Below are positions 17,112 to 24,210 of a stretch of 35,097 nucleotides of DNA, in pieces. Numbering within the stretch: the stretch's first letter is position 1; the number at the start of each line of letters is the position of its first letter. Origin of the DNA: Streptomyces diastatochromogenes (GTDB lineage: Bacteria > Actinomycetota > Actinomycetes > Streptomycetales > Streptomycetaceae); assembly GCA_001550305.1 (NCBI GenBank), contig LRTP01000498.1, positions 1-35,097 on the forward strand. Reading direction: 5' to 3'. Below the pieces are notes generated by a model. That model was given only the letters and a program-made list of their open reading frames with translations. It was not told the DNA's origin and did no database searches. The position numbers and the translations under genes are program-made.

Positions 17112-17444
17112 CTACGCGGACTCCCACACCTCCACGTCCACCACGGCCGCCACCGGAATGGGCCCATAGATGTGCGGGAACTCCTCGCCCCCCGGCTTGA
17201 CCGCCTCGTAGCGCACCGGCACGTCCAGCCGTTCGGGATCGATGACCAGGAGCACCAGCTCGTCGGGGCCGTCGTACCCGCCGTACAGGAAGGAGGCGAC
17301 CCCGGGGACCTGGTGCCGCAGTGAGCAGTGGATGAAGCCCTCCTCCTGGAGGGTGCGGCCACGGGTGGACATCTCGTACGCGCCGGACGCGCGCGCCGCG
17401 TCCCACAGGGAGCGCTCGGTGAGGTGCAACAAGGGTTCGGACAT
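17112..17444 (-). CDS. DUF952-family protein
   Basis: 110 residues. DUF952 hallmarks are LLHLTERSLWDAARASGAY, EEGFIHCSLRHQVPGVASF, LVLLVIDPERLDVPVRYE and EFPHIYGPIPVAAVV. The family is structurally related to ADP-ribosyltransferase-like or glutathione S-transferase-associated small proteins; no function is established. ATG 17444 has no Shine-Dalgarno sequence but a TAGCGT -10 element 6 nt upstream, so the mRNA is probably leaderless. Single-gene unit. Confidence 0.88.
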   Translation of the reverse strand: MSEPLLHLTERSLWDAARASGAYEMSTRGRTLQEEGFIHCSLRHQVPGVASFLYGGYDGPDELVLLVIDPERLDVPVRYEAVKPGGEEFPHIYGPIPVAAVVDVEVWESA

Positions 17445-17450
17445 GCCGCC

Positions 17451-17456
17451 ACGCTA
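17451..17456 (-). promoter_or_regulatory. -10 element of a leaderless transcript (DUF952 gene)
   Basis: TAGCGT on the minus strand, 6 nt before the ATG at 17444. Same hexamer and spacing as before the VOC gene at 14896. Confidence 0.6.
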
Positions 17457-17531
17457 CGGCCTCGGCCGGGCCGCCCGCGTCTCCGAGTAGCGCCGCTCGG
17501 GGAGCCCGGGGGTCCCGCGGGCGCATCCCGC

Positions 17532-17945
17532 TCAGATGTCTCCGGCGCCGTCCAGGATGGGGCGGATGACCACCGGGTAGTTCGTGGCGCCCTCGGGTCC
17601 TGGGCAGCGGGTGACGCGCTCGGCGATCTCGGTGACCCGCTCCAGGCTCGCGCACTCCAGGACCCAGTAGCCGGCGATCAGCTCCTTGGTCTCGCCGTAC
17701 GGCCCGTCGCAGATGACGGCCTTCCCGTCCTGCCCCGCCGTGACCAGGCGGGTCTGTGCCGGTTCGGCCAGCCCCTGCCCGTCGACGAGCTCACCGGACT
17801 TCGAGAGGTCGTCGTTGATCGCGCCCATGTACGCGTACATCGCCTGCAGCTCCTGCTCGCTCCAGGCCGGGGCGTGCGCGGAGCCCTTGCCCCGCATGCC
17901 CTCGTAGTCCGCCTGCGTGCCCTGCACCATCACCAGGTACTTCAC
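17532..17945 (-). CDS. YciI-family (YCII/DGPF-domain) protein
   Basis: 137 residues from GTG 17945 with GAGGGAG about 8 nt upstream. The motifs MKYLVMVQGTQADYEGMRG, GQGLAEPAQTRLV, VICDGPYGETKELIAGYWVLECAS and TRCPGPEG define the DGPF branch (DGPYGETKE), often found near ECF sigma factors. None lies nearby here. It is probably a small dimeric ferredoxin-like-fold protein of unknown function. It follows the zinc-ribbon gene by 21 bp and probably shares its transcript. Confidence 0.87.
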   Translation of the reverse strand: MKYLVMVQGTQADYEGMRGKGSAHAPAWSEQELQAMYAYMGAINDDLSKSGELVDGQGLAEPAQTRLVTAGQDGKAVICDGPYGETKELIAGYWVLECASLERVTEIAERVTRCPGPEGATNYPVVIRPILDGAGDI

Positions 17946-17966
17946 GAGTCGGCTCCCTCGGCTTCC

Positions 17967-18263
17967 TCATTTTTCCGCGACGGACTCCCCGGGATGCTCC
18001 CGGGGCTCCCCGGTGTCCCTGGTGTCCCTGCCGGGTTCGGATCCGGTCCCGGGTACGGACCGGGACCCCGCGCCGCCTCTGCCTCCGGCTCCGGCTTTGG
18101 CTCCGACCCCGGCGCCGGGCTCGCCGACGTACGCCTCGCACTCCGGGTTGTGGCAGGGGCCGGGACCCCACACGGGAACGAACGCGCCCAGCGTCTTGTG
18201 GCGCCGCACGACGGTGCTGACCGGCTGCCGGCAGGCGGGGCAGACATGCTCATCGGTGCCCAT
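17967..18263 (-). CDS. Small zinc-ribbon-like protein with low-complexity tail
   Basis: 98 residues. The N-terminal 45 residues have four cysteines in two pairs, CPAC and (after about 28 residues) CHNPEC, fitting a zinc ribbon. From about residue 48 the chain is a Gly/Ala/Ser/Pro-rich low-complexity tail with repeated GEPG, GAG and TG, ending in acidic residues. ATG 18263 is leaderless: TACCCT sits 6 nt upstream. I recognise no family function. The tail is encoded by an imperfect GGCTCCG-type repeat, so its length may vary between strains. Confidence 0.7.
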   Translation of the reverse strand: MGTDEHVCPACRQPVSTVVRRHKTLGAFVPVWGPGPCHNPECEAYVGEPGAGVGAKAGAGGRGGAGSRSVPGTGSEPGRDTRDTGEPREHPGESVAEK

Positions 18264-18269
18264 GCATTC

Positions 18270-18275
18270 AGGGTA
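18270..18275 (-). promoter_or_regulatory. -10 element of a leaderless transcript (zinc-ribbon gene)
   Basis: TACCCT on the minus strand, 6 nt before the ATG at 18263. The identical hexamer and spacing precede the membrane-protein gene at 28483. Confidence 0.6.
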
Positions 18276-18289
18276 GGGCGGGAGACGCT

Positions 18290-18420
18290 TCAGCGCTTCC
18301 CGCTGTACGTCCGCACGAAGACGCCGCTCTTGAACGCGCCCACCTCGTCGAGCAGCGCCCCCGCGAGCCGCGCACCGCCGCCAGGCGGATGCCGAACCCG
18401 CCGTCCTCCGACTTGCCCGA
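18290..18420 (-). pseudogene. Possible degenerate gene remnant
   Basis: Between the GNAT and zinc-ribbon genes the minus strand contains two short peptides with good codon bias in different frames: GKSEDGGFGIRLA just after the GNAT stop, then LLDEVGAFKSGVFVRTYSGKR ending in a stop at 18290. They read like the C-terminus of one protein joined by a frameshift, without any start. I do not recognise the parent family. This is a weak call. Confidence 0.25.
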
Positions 18421-19032
18421 TCAGACCCCCCGCCCGGGCTGCGGCTCGCGCCACATCGGCCACATCCGCGGACCGTCCGGCAGGTCGAGAGGGCGACCCG
18501 TGAGGGCGAAGCCGAGACGCTCGTAGAGCCGGCGGCTGCCGGCGTTGCTCGCCTCCAGATAGGCGGGCAGACCCTCGCGGTCGCAGCGGTCGAGGACCGA
18601 CCGGACGAGCGCGGTGCCGAGGCCCTCGCCCTGGCGCTCCGGCGCCACGCCGATCATCCACAGGTACTCGTGGGCGCGGCCCACGGGGTGGATCCCGGCC
18701 GTCAGGCGGCCGATCAGCTCGACGCGCTCGTTGTCCGGGTCTACGGCCTCACGCAGCCGTACGGGACCGTCGTCCTCCTCGTCGGCGTGGCCGGCGTCGG
18801 CGGGCACGGGCAGCCACAGCGCGCACGCCGTGCCGTCCTCCGTGACGTCCACGCGGCCCTCGGCGAGCACGACCTCGGTGAACATCCCCATCAGCCCGGG
18901 GTGCTTGGCGCGGCGGTGCGCCGCGTCCGGAAAGACCCAGACACTCACCGGGTCGTCCTGGAACGCCTCGTCGAGCAGCCGGGTGACCAGCTCCCGATCG
19001 CCCTCGTCCGCCGTCCGGATCACCACGCCCAT
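18421..19032 (-). CDS. GNAT-family N-acetyltransferase
   Basis: 203 residues from ATG 19032 with GAGAGGG upstream. The acetyl-CoA-binding motif A is WMIGVAPERQGEGLGTALVRSVLDRC (about residues 124-149), followed by LPAYLEASNAGSRRLYERLGF. The N-terminus (DRELVTRLLDEAFQDDPVSVWVFPD) matches the subgroup found near regulators and resistance genes in actinomycetes. The acceptor substrate is unknown. Single gene. Confidence 0.88.
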   Translation of the reverse strand: MGVVIRTADEGDRELVTRLLDEAFQDDPVSVWVFPDAAHRRAKHPGLMGMFTEVVLAEGRVDVTEDGTACALWLPVPADAGHADEEDDGPVRLREAVDPDNERVELIGRLTAGIHPVGRAHEYLWMIGVAPERQGEGLGTALVRSVLDRCDREGLPAYLEASNAGSRRLYERLGFALTGRPLDLPDGPRMWPMWREPQPGRGV

Positions 19033-19080
19033 GTCCCACCCTCTCGCCTCAACCGCCGCTGATCGTACGGCTGTTGCAGC

Positions 19081-19097
19081 CTAGGGCCTGTCGGGCC
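19081..19097. repeat. Single copy of a sequence related to the CTAG element end
   Basis: CTAGGGCCTGTCGGGCC matches the left end of the 14804 element at 15 of 17 positions. I find no partner end nearby, so it may be a solo relic or the remnant of a decayed insertion. Confidence 0.35.
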
Positions 19098-19167
19098 CGT
19101 CCGGGCCTGGGAGGGGCGGGCCCCGCACACCGTGGGGATGCGCGGGACCCGCTCCGGCCGGAGCCCG

Positions 19168-19258
19168 GTGCCGTACGGAGGTCAGGTGCCGTACGGTCCC
19201 GGAGGCCCCGGGGTCTTCAACCACCCTTCTGAAGGCTCGATCGGGTCATCCGAAGGGT
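19168..19258 (-). terminator. Repeats and hairpin downstream of the polyprenyl synthase gene
   Basis: ACCCTTC (19223-19229) pairs with GAAGGGT (19252-19258) just after the stop at 19267, and CCTTC-T-GAAGG lies inside. Further on, GTGCCGTACGG occurs twice (19168-19178, 19186-19196), each holding the palindrome CCGTACGG. Termination here is likely but the element is untidy. Confidence 0.4.
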
Positions 19259-19266
19259 CGAACGCG

Positions 19267-20469
19267 TCAGTTGCTGCGCCGCGTCACGAACTCCGCGAGC
19301 GCGAGGAGGCCGCCCGCCGCCTCCGGGTCGGGGATCGCCCGGGACAGCTCGTGCATCGCCCGGGACATCCGGTCGGCCGCCTGGAGCTGCGCCCAGTCGC
19401 GGCCGCCCGCCCGCTCGACGGCCAGGACCGTGCGCTCCAACTCCCCTTCCTCGTAGGGAACCCCGTACAGCTCGGCGAGTTCCGTGGCCGCCGGGGTGCC
19501 GGAGGCGAGCGCGGCGACCACGGGCAGCGACTTCTTGCGGGCGATGAGGTCCGCCCCGGCCGGCTTGCCGGTGCGGCTCGGGTCCCCCCAGATCCCGATC
19601 ACGTCGTCGATCAGCTGGAAGGCGAGGCCGGCCTCCCGGCCGAACGCGTCCAGCGCGTCGACGTCCTCCTCGTCCGCCCCCGCGTACAGCCCGCCGAGCG
19701 CACACGCGCAGCCGAGCAGCGCGCCGGTCTTGGCCTCGGCCATGGCGAGTACTTCGTCGAGGGTGACCTCGGCGGGTCCGCGCTTCTCCATGGCCGTGTC
19801 CGCGTGCTGCCCCTCGCACAGCTCGACGACGCAGGAAGCGAGCCGGGCGGCGGCGGCCTGGGACGCCGGGTGCGAGTCCTCGGCGAGCAGCCGCTGGGCG
19901 AGCGCCTGCATGGCGTCCCCGGCGAGGATCGCGTCGGCGTCGCCGAACACGGTCCACGCGGTGGGGCGGTGTCTGCGGGTGGTGTCCCGGTCCATGACGT
20001 CGTCGTGCAACAGCGTGAAGTTGTGGATCAACTCCACGGCGGCCGCCGCCTGCACGGCGGCCGCGTGCTGACCGCCGAGCGCTCCCGTGGCGGTGAGCAC
20101 CAGGGCCGGGCGGATCGCCTTGCCCGCGTTGCCCGCCGCCGGGGTGCCGTCCGCGTGCTCCCAGCCGAAGTGGTAGAGCGCGATCCGGCGCATGGATCCC
20201 GGCAGCGAGTCGACGGCTCTGCGCAGCGCGGGGTCGACGGACGCCCGGGCGTACTCCAGGATGCCCGTCGCCTCCTGTCCGTCCACCGGGCCGGGCGCGA
20301 CCTGCCGGTCCATGGGCCTCCCGTCCGCGGAACCGCCGTCCGAGGGCCTGCCTTCCGTGGGCTTGCCGATGCGGCCCCGCCTGTCCAGGGTCTCGGCCGG
20401 ACTCCGCCTCGTCCCCGGTGTTCCCGCCTGGTCGGGCGGGAACACGGCGGCGGGCGTCGGGAAGATCAC
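19267..20469 (-). CDS. Polyprenyl diphosphate synthase, probable encapsulin cargo
   Basis: 400 residues if started at GTG 20469, which overlaps the encapsulin stop (GTGA); 348 if started at ATG 20313 (GGGAGG 3-4 nt upstream). It condenses isopentenyl diphosphate with allylic diphosphates to C15-C20 or longer chains. Motifs: [10 protein letters not shown], first Asp-rich motif [17 protein letters not shown], second motif [18 protein letters not shown] (DDVIG rather than DDxxD), then ARKKSLPVV. Residues 1-65 of the long form are Pro/Gly/Ala/Arg-rich and disordered-looking, as expected of the cargo-loading tail in family 2 encapsulin systems. Operon position directly after a family 2B shell gene supports encapsulation. 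Product chain length cannot be read reliably. Confidence 0.9.
   Translation of the reverse strand: MIFPTPAAVFPPDQAGTPGTRRSPAETLDRRGRIGKPTEGRPSDGGSADGRPMDRQVAPGPVDGQEATGILEYARASVDPALRRAVDSLPGSMRRIALYHFGWEHADGTPAAGNAGKAIRPALVLTATGALGGQHAAAVQAAAAVELIHNFTLLHDDVMDRDTTRRHRPTAWTVFGDADAILAGDAMQALAQRLLAEDSHPASQAAAARLASCVVELCEGQHADTAMEKRGPAEVTLDEVLAMAEAKTGALLGCACALGGLYAGADEEDVDALDAFGREAGLAFQLIDDVIGIWGDPSRTGKPAGADLIARKKSLPVVAALASGTPAATELAELYGVPYEEGELERTVLAVERAGGRDWAQLQAADRMSRAMHELSRAIPDPEAAGGLLALAEFVTRRSN
20418..20445 (-). repeat. Perfect 11-bp hairpin at the shell/cargo junction
   Basis: GTGTTCCCGCC (20418-20428) and GGCGGGAACAC (20435-20445) enclose 6 nt, 20-48 nt after the encapsulin stop. If cargo translation starts at GTG 20469 the hairpin is inside the coding tail. 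If it starts at ATG 20313 it is an intercistronic element suited to attenuation or mRNA processing. Confidence 0.75.
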
Positions 20470-21872
20470 CGCCAGCGGCCGATCTCGACGTTCTCCAGGA
20501 TGCCGAGGGCGTCCGGCACGAGAACCGCCGCCGAGTAGTACGCCGTCACCAGGTAGGAGATGATCGCCTGTTCGTTGATGCCCATGAAGCGCACCGACAG
20601 GCTCGGCTCGATCTCGTCGGGGATGCCCGCCTGCTGGAGGCCGATGACACCCTGCTCGGCCTCGCCGGTACGCATGGCGATGATCGAGGTCGTACGGGCG
20701 TCGCTGACGGGGATCTTGTTGCACGGGAACAGCGGCACACCGCGCCAGGTCGGGATCCGGTTGCCCGCGATCTCGACGCTCTCGGGGACCAGCCCACGCT
20801 TGTTGCACTCGCGGCCGAACGCGGAGATCGCGCGCGGGTGGGCGAGGAACAGCTTGGTGCCACGCCGGCGGCTGAGCAGCTCGTCCAGGTCGTCGGGACT
20901 GGGCACGCCGTCGTGCGGCTGGAGCCGCTGGTCGTACTCGCAGTTGTTGAGCAGTCCGAACTCCCGGTTGTTGATGAGCTCGTGCTCCTGGCGCTCCTTC
21001 AGCGCCTCGACGGTGAGGCGGAGCTGCTGCTCCGTCTGGTTCATCGGCTGGTTGTAGAGATCGGCCACACGCGTGTGCAGGCGCAGCACGGTCTGGGCGA
21101 TGCTCAGTTCGTACTCGCGCGGCGCCGCCTCGTAGTCCACGAAGGTGCCGGGGATGTCCTCCTCCCCGGTGTGGCCGGCCGCGAGGTCGATCTCCTTCTC
21201 GCCGTACTTGTTGGTGCGCTGCTCCGGAATCGCGCGCAGAGACGTGAGGTGCTCGCGCAGGAAGTCGGAGCGCTCGGCGACCTGCTCGAGGTCCTGGCGG
21301 GCCAGCGCGAGCACGGTGACCGCGGTGACGGCGCGGGCCGTGTACTCCCAGATGGCGTCCGGGTCGATGAGCGCCTGCTCGCCGAAGTACGCGCCGTCGG
21401 CGAGGACGCCGAGGACCGCGTCGCCGCCGTACGGGCCGGTGCCGATCTTCTGCACCTTGCCGTGCGCGAGCAGGAACACCTCGTCGGACGGGCTGCCGAA
21501 CGAGGCGAGCACTTCGCCCGGTGCGAACTCCCGCTGCTGGCACCGCCGGGCGAGCTCGCCGAGCACCTCCTGATCCTCGAACGAGCGGAGCACGGACAGC
21601 TCGCCGAGCTCCGCGGGGATGACCTGCACACGGTCACCGGTCTTCACGAACGTCACGCGGCCGTCGCCCACGGAGTAGCTGAGCCGCCGGTTCACGCGGT
21701 ACGTGCCACCCTGCACGTTCACCCACGGCAGCATGCGCAGCAGCCACCGTGAGCTGATCTCCTGCATCTGGGGTGCGGACTTGGTGGTGGTGGCCAGGTT
21801 CCGCGCGGCCGATGTGCCGAGACTCTGCTGCGGCTTGCCCTGACCCGCACGGACCTCTTCGCCTACCGACAT
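20466..21872 (-). CDS. Family 2B encapsulin shell protein with cyclic-nucleotide-binding domain
   Basis: 468 residues from ATG 21872 (GGAGGG 8 nt upstream). It belongs to the EshA-like family: an N-terminal arm (residues 1-40, Gln/Ser/Ala-rich), the HK97-type shell domain ([43 protein letters not shown]; to the C-terminus [31 protein letters not shown]), and between them a cNMP-binding beta-roll (about 85-215: [49 protein letters not shown]). Family 2B shells self-assemble into small icosahedral compartments with the nucleotide-binding domain outside. The following gene is its likely cargo. A leftward operon of two; ligand of the binding domain is unknown. Confidence 0.92.
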   Translation of the reverse strand: MSVGEEVRAGQGKPQQSLGTSAARNLATTTKSAPQMQEISSRWLLRMLPWVNVQGGTYRVNRRLSYSVGDGRVTFVKTGDRVQVIPAELGELSVLRSFEDQEVLGELARRCQQREFAPGEVLASFGSPSDEVFLLAHGKVQKIGTGPYGGDAVLGVLADGAYFGEQALIDPDAIWEYTARAVTAVTVLALARQDLEQVAERSDFLREHLTSLRAIPEQRTNKYGEKEIDLAAGHTGEEDIPGTFVDYEAAPREYELSIAQTVLRLHTRVADLYNQPMNQTEQQLRLTVEALKERQEHELINNREFGLLNNCEYDQRLQPHDGVPSPDDLDELLSRRRGTKLFLAHPRAISAFGRECNKRGLVPESVEIAGNRIPTWRGVPLFPCNKIPVSDARTTSIIAMRTGEAEQGVIGLQQAGIPDEIEPSLSVRFMGINEQAIISYLVTAYYSAAVLVPDALGILENVEIGRWR

Positions 21873-22137
21873 GAAAATTGCCCTCCCGGTCGTGCACTGA
21901 TCTGCGCCGACCAGCCTTCCATCACGGAGCGTGCCGGTGCTATTACACGAATGAGCGGGAATGGATCACGGGGGATTGGGCAGAGGATCCGCTTTTGTCG
22001 ATCGATCGCACAGACGGTGCTGTCGTCCTCGAACAGCCGCAGCCGTCGCCTTCGAACAGCGCGGAGCCGTTGCGAGCGGGAACTCCGAGATCAGGCCAAC
22101 CGTTTGACGCGGTGACGGACGACGACAGGAGACGGCA

Positions 22138-22371
22138 ATGGCAGGCTTCCTGGACCGCGCCAAGGAACAGGCGCAGCGAGGGCTCACTCAGGGCAAGCAG
22201 AAGCTCGACGAGGTGCAGGCGCAGCGTGCGGGCGGCGACCTCCTGAAGAAACTGGGCGCGGCGTACTACGCGGAGCGGCGCGGCAGCGGCTCCCCCGAGG
22301 CGACCCAGCAGGCCCTGCAGGCGCTGGAGAGCCACATCGCCGTGAACGGGGACGCGTTCCTGCGCTCCTGA
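22138..22371 (+). CDS. Small helical hypothetical protein
   Basis: 77 residues from ATG 22138 with AGGAG 7 nt upstream. The sequence is mostly amphipathic helix (LDRAKEQAQRGLTQGKQKLDEVQ; DLLKKLGAAYYAERRG; TQQALQALESHIAVNG), with no membrane segment or cysteine. I recognise no named domain; similar short helical proteins are common in Streptomyces. It is divergent from the encapsulin gene across 265 bp, so a shared control region is possible. Confidence 0.75.
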   Translation: MAGFLDRAKEQAQRGLTQGKQKLDEVQAQRAGGDLLKKLGAAYYAERRGSGSPEATQQALQALESHIAVNGDAFLRS

Positions 22372-22573
22372 CGGGCCTCGCGGAGCACCGCAGACACACT
22401 GCGGACGCACCGCGAAGGTGCCGTGAACGCGCTGGTCAGGCACGCCCGCGCCCCTGACCGGATCGACTCGCACGCCGTACGAACGGCTGGGCCGGAGCCC
22501 CGGGTTCCGGGTACAAGCTGCGGTACGAGACGGCCGCGACCGGTGGCCGCCGCGCAGTGCGAAGGAGGCGGTC

Positions 22574-23164
22574 ATGGCCCCACCCATGTCCGCGGGCGGT
22601 TTCCTGAACCGGCTCAGGGAGGAAGGCGTCACCGTCGTGGAGGTCGGCGACTGGGAGCATCACAACCGCAATCACAAGGGGCCCTGGGGTCCGGTGTACG
22701 GCGTGATGATCCACCACTCGGTGACCTCGGGCAGCGAGCACACCGTCGAGATCTGCCGTGCGGGCCGCCCGGACCTGCCCGGTCCGCTGTGCCACGGCGT
22801 CATCACCAAGGACGGTGTCCTGCACCTCGTGGGCTACGGCCGGGCCAACCACGCGGGTCTGGGTGACGACGACGTGCTGCGCGCCGTGATCGCGGAGAAG
22901 GCGCTCCCGCCGGACAACGAGGCGGACACCGACGGCAACCGCCACTTCTACGGCTTCGAGTGCGAGAACCTCGGCGACGGAAGGGATCCGTGGCCCGAGG
23001 TGCAGCTGGAGGCCATCGAGAAGGTCGCGGCCGCGATCTGCCGCCACCACGGCTGGACGGAGCGTTCGGTCATCGGCCACCTGGAGTGGCAGCCGGGCAA
23101 GGTCGACCCGCGCGGCTTCACGATGGCCTCGATGAGAGAGCGCGTCCGCGACCGCCTCAAGTGA
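22574..23164 (+). CDS. N-acetylmuramoyl-L-alanine amidase (PGRP/T7-lysozyme type), no signal peptide
   Basis: 196 residues from ATG 22574 with AAGGAGG 6 nt upstream. Amidase_2 fold: GVMIHHSVTSG holds the first zinc histidine, GYGRANHAGLGDDD the typical loop, FYGFECENLGDGRDPWPEVQ, and VIGHLEWQPGKVDPRG the second zinc ligand and the third (Asp in place of the phage Cys is common). It cleaves the amide between MurNAc and L-Ala in peptidoglycan. There is neither signal peptide nor membrane anchor nor wall-binding domain, as in phage endolysins, so export is unexplained. Single gene. Confidence 0.87.
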   Translation: MAPPMSAGGFLNRLREEGVTVVEVGDWEHHNRNHKGPWGPVYGVMIHHSVTSGSEHTVEICRAGRPDLPGPLCHGVITKDGVLHLVGYGRANHAGLGDDDVLRAVIAEKALPPDNEADTDGNRHFYGFECENLGDGRDPWPEVQLEAIEKVAAAICRHHGWTERSVIGHLEWQPGKVDPRGFTMASMRERVRDRLK

Positions 23165-23189
23165 CGGACGGGCACGGGGTGGCCGCCCG

Positions 23190-23195
23190 TATACC
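23190..23195 (+). promoter_or_regulatory. -10 element of a leaderless transcript (PLP enzyme gene)
   Basis: TATACC lies 6 nt before the GTG at 23202, with no Shine-Dalgarno sequence between. Confidence 0.5.
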
Positions 23196-23201
23196 GGACA
23201 G

Positions 23202-24194
23202 GTGTCCGACAATGGTGGGGTGCCCAGCCCCACACCCCCGGACGGCCCCACACCCCCGGACGGCCCGACCGCCCCGGCCACTCCGGACGTCCCCGAAGCG
23301 CTCGACCCGACCGTGCTGCGGCCGAGGCTGCCCTCGCCGCTGTGTCAGGTCGAGGACGAGCGCTTCACGCGCCGTGGTGTGCGGCTGCTGCTCAAGCGGG
23401 ACGATCTGATCCACCCGGAGCTGATCGGCAACAAGTGGCGCAAGCTCGCCCCGAACCTCCGCGCGGCGGCGGGCCGCACGGTGGTCACGTTCGGCGGCGC
23501 GTACTCCAACCATCTGCGCGCCACCGCCGCCGCGGGCCGCCTCCTAGGGCTGACGACCGTGGGGGTGGTCCGCGGCCAGGAGCTGGCCGACCGCCCCCTC
23601 AACCCCTCGCTGACCCGCTGCGCGGCCGACGGCATGCGACTGCACTTCGTCGACAGATCGATGTATCGCCGCAAGGGCGAACCGGAGACGCTGGCCGCCC
23701 TGCTGCGCTCGGTGGACGCCGAGGACTCGTACGTCGTCCCGGAGGGCGGCAGCAATTCCCTTGCCGTACGCGGCTGCCGGGAACTCGGCGCGGAGCTGCG
23801 GGGCCATGGCGGTGTCGACGTGGCCGCCCTGGCCTGCGGCACCGGCGGCACCCTCGCCGGCCTGGCCGCCGGCCTCGCCCCCGACCAGCGGGCCCTGGGG
23901 ATCCCCGTCCTCAAGGGCGGCTTCCTGGGGAGTGACATAAGCGCCCTCCAGGAAGCCGCCTTCGGTGGCCGGCGCGGCACCTGGTCACTCGACGACCGCT
24001 TCCACTTCGGCGGCTACGCCCGCACCACGCCCGAACTCGACACCTTCGCCGCGGACTTCGAACAGCGCCACGGCCTGCCCGTGGAACGTCTCTATGTCGC
24101 CAAGATGCTCTACGGACTTGTCACCCTGGTGGAAGAGGGGGCGTTCACACGGGGGACGACGGTGGCGGCGGTGATCACGGGGGCACCGCTCTGA
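23202..24194 (+). CDS. PLP-dependent enzyme, ACC deaminase / D-cysteine desulfhydrase family
   Basis: 330 residues from a leaderless GTG. The first 30 residues are Pro/Asp/Gly-rich, including a duplicated PTPPDG encoded by a tandem 18-bp repeat. The fold-type II PLP motifs follow: LLLKRDDLIHPELIGNKWRKL with the Schiff-base Lys (about residue 78), TVVTFGGAYSNHLRATAAAGRLLG, VVPEGGSNSLAVRGCRELG and the phosphate loop ALACGTGGTLAGLAAGL. It probably acts on D-cysteine or a small cyclic/beta-substituted amino acid; sequence alone does not separate the two activities. Convergent with the antiporter gene, 16 bp apart. Confidence 0.85.
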   Translation: MSDNGGVPSPTPPDGPTPPDGPTAPATPDVPEALDPTVLRPRLPSPLCQVEDERFTRRGVRLLLKRDDLIHPELIGNKWRKLAPNLRAAAGRTVVTFGGAYSNHLRATAAAGRLLGLTTVGVVRGQELADRPLNPSLTRCAADGMRLHFVDRSMYRRKGEPETLAALLRSVDAEDSYVVPEGGSNSLAVRGCRELGAELRGHGGVDVAALACGTGGTLAGLAAGLAPDQRALGIPVLKGGFLGSDISALQEAAFGGRRGTWSLDDRFHFGGYARTTPELDTFAADFEQRHGLPVERLYVAKMLYGLVTLVEEGAFTRGTTVAAVITGAPL

Positions 24195-24210
24195 GCCCTC
24201 GTCCGGCGCC

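Noticed and set aside
19267..21543. 758-codon frame reading through the encapsulin gene into the polyprenyl synthase
   Set aside because: Only the part downstream of 20469 has protein-like sequence. The upstream part is a shifted reading of the encapsulin gene, so this is not a shell-synthase fusion.
22574..23164. Prophage endolysin as a marker of an integrated phage
   Set aside because: The amidase lacks a signal peptide like phage lysins, but no holin, structural or integrase gene is near, and both sides are ordinary chromosomal genes.
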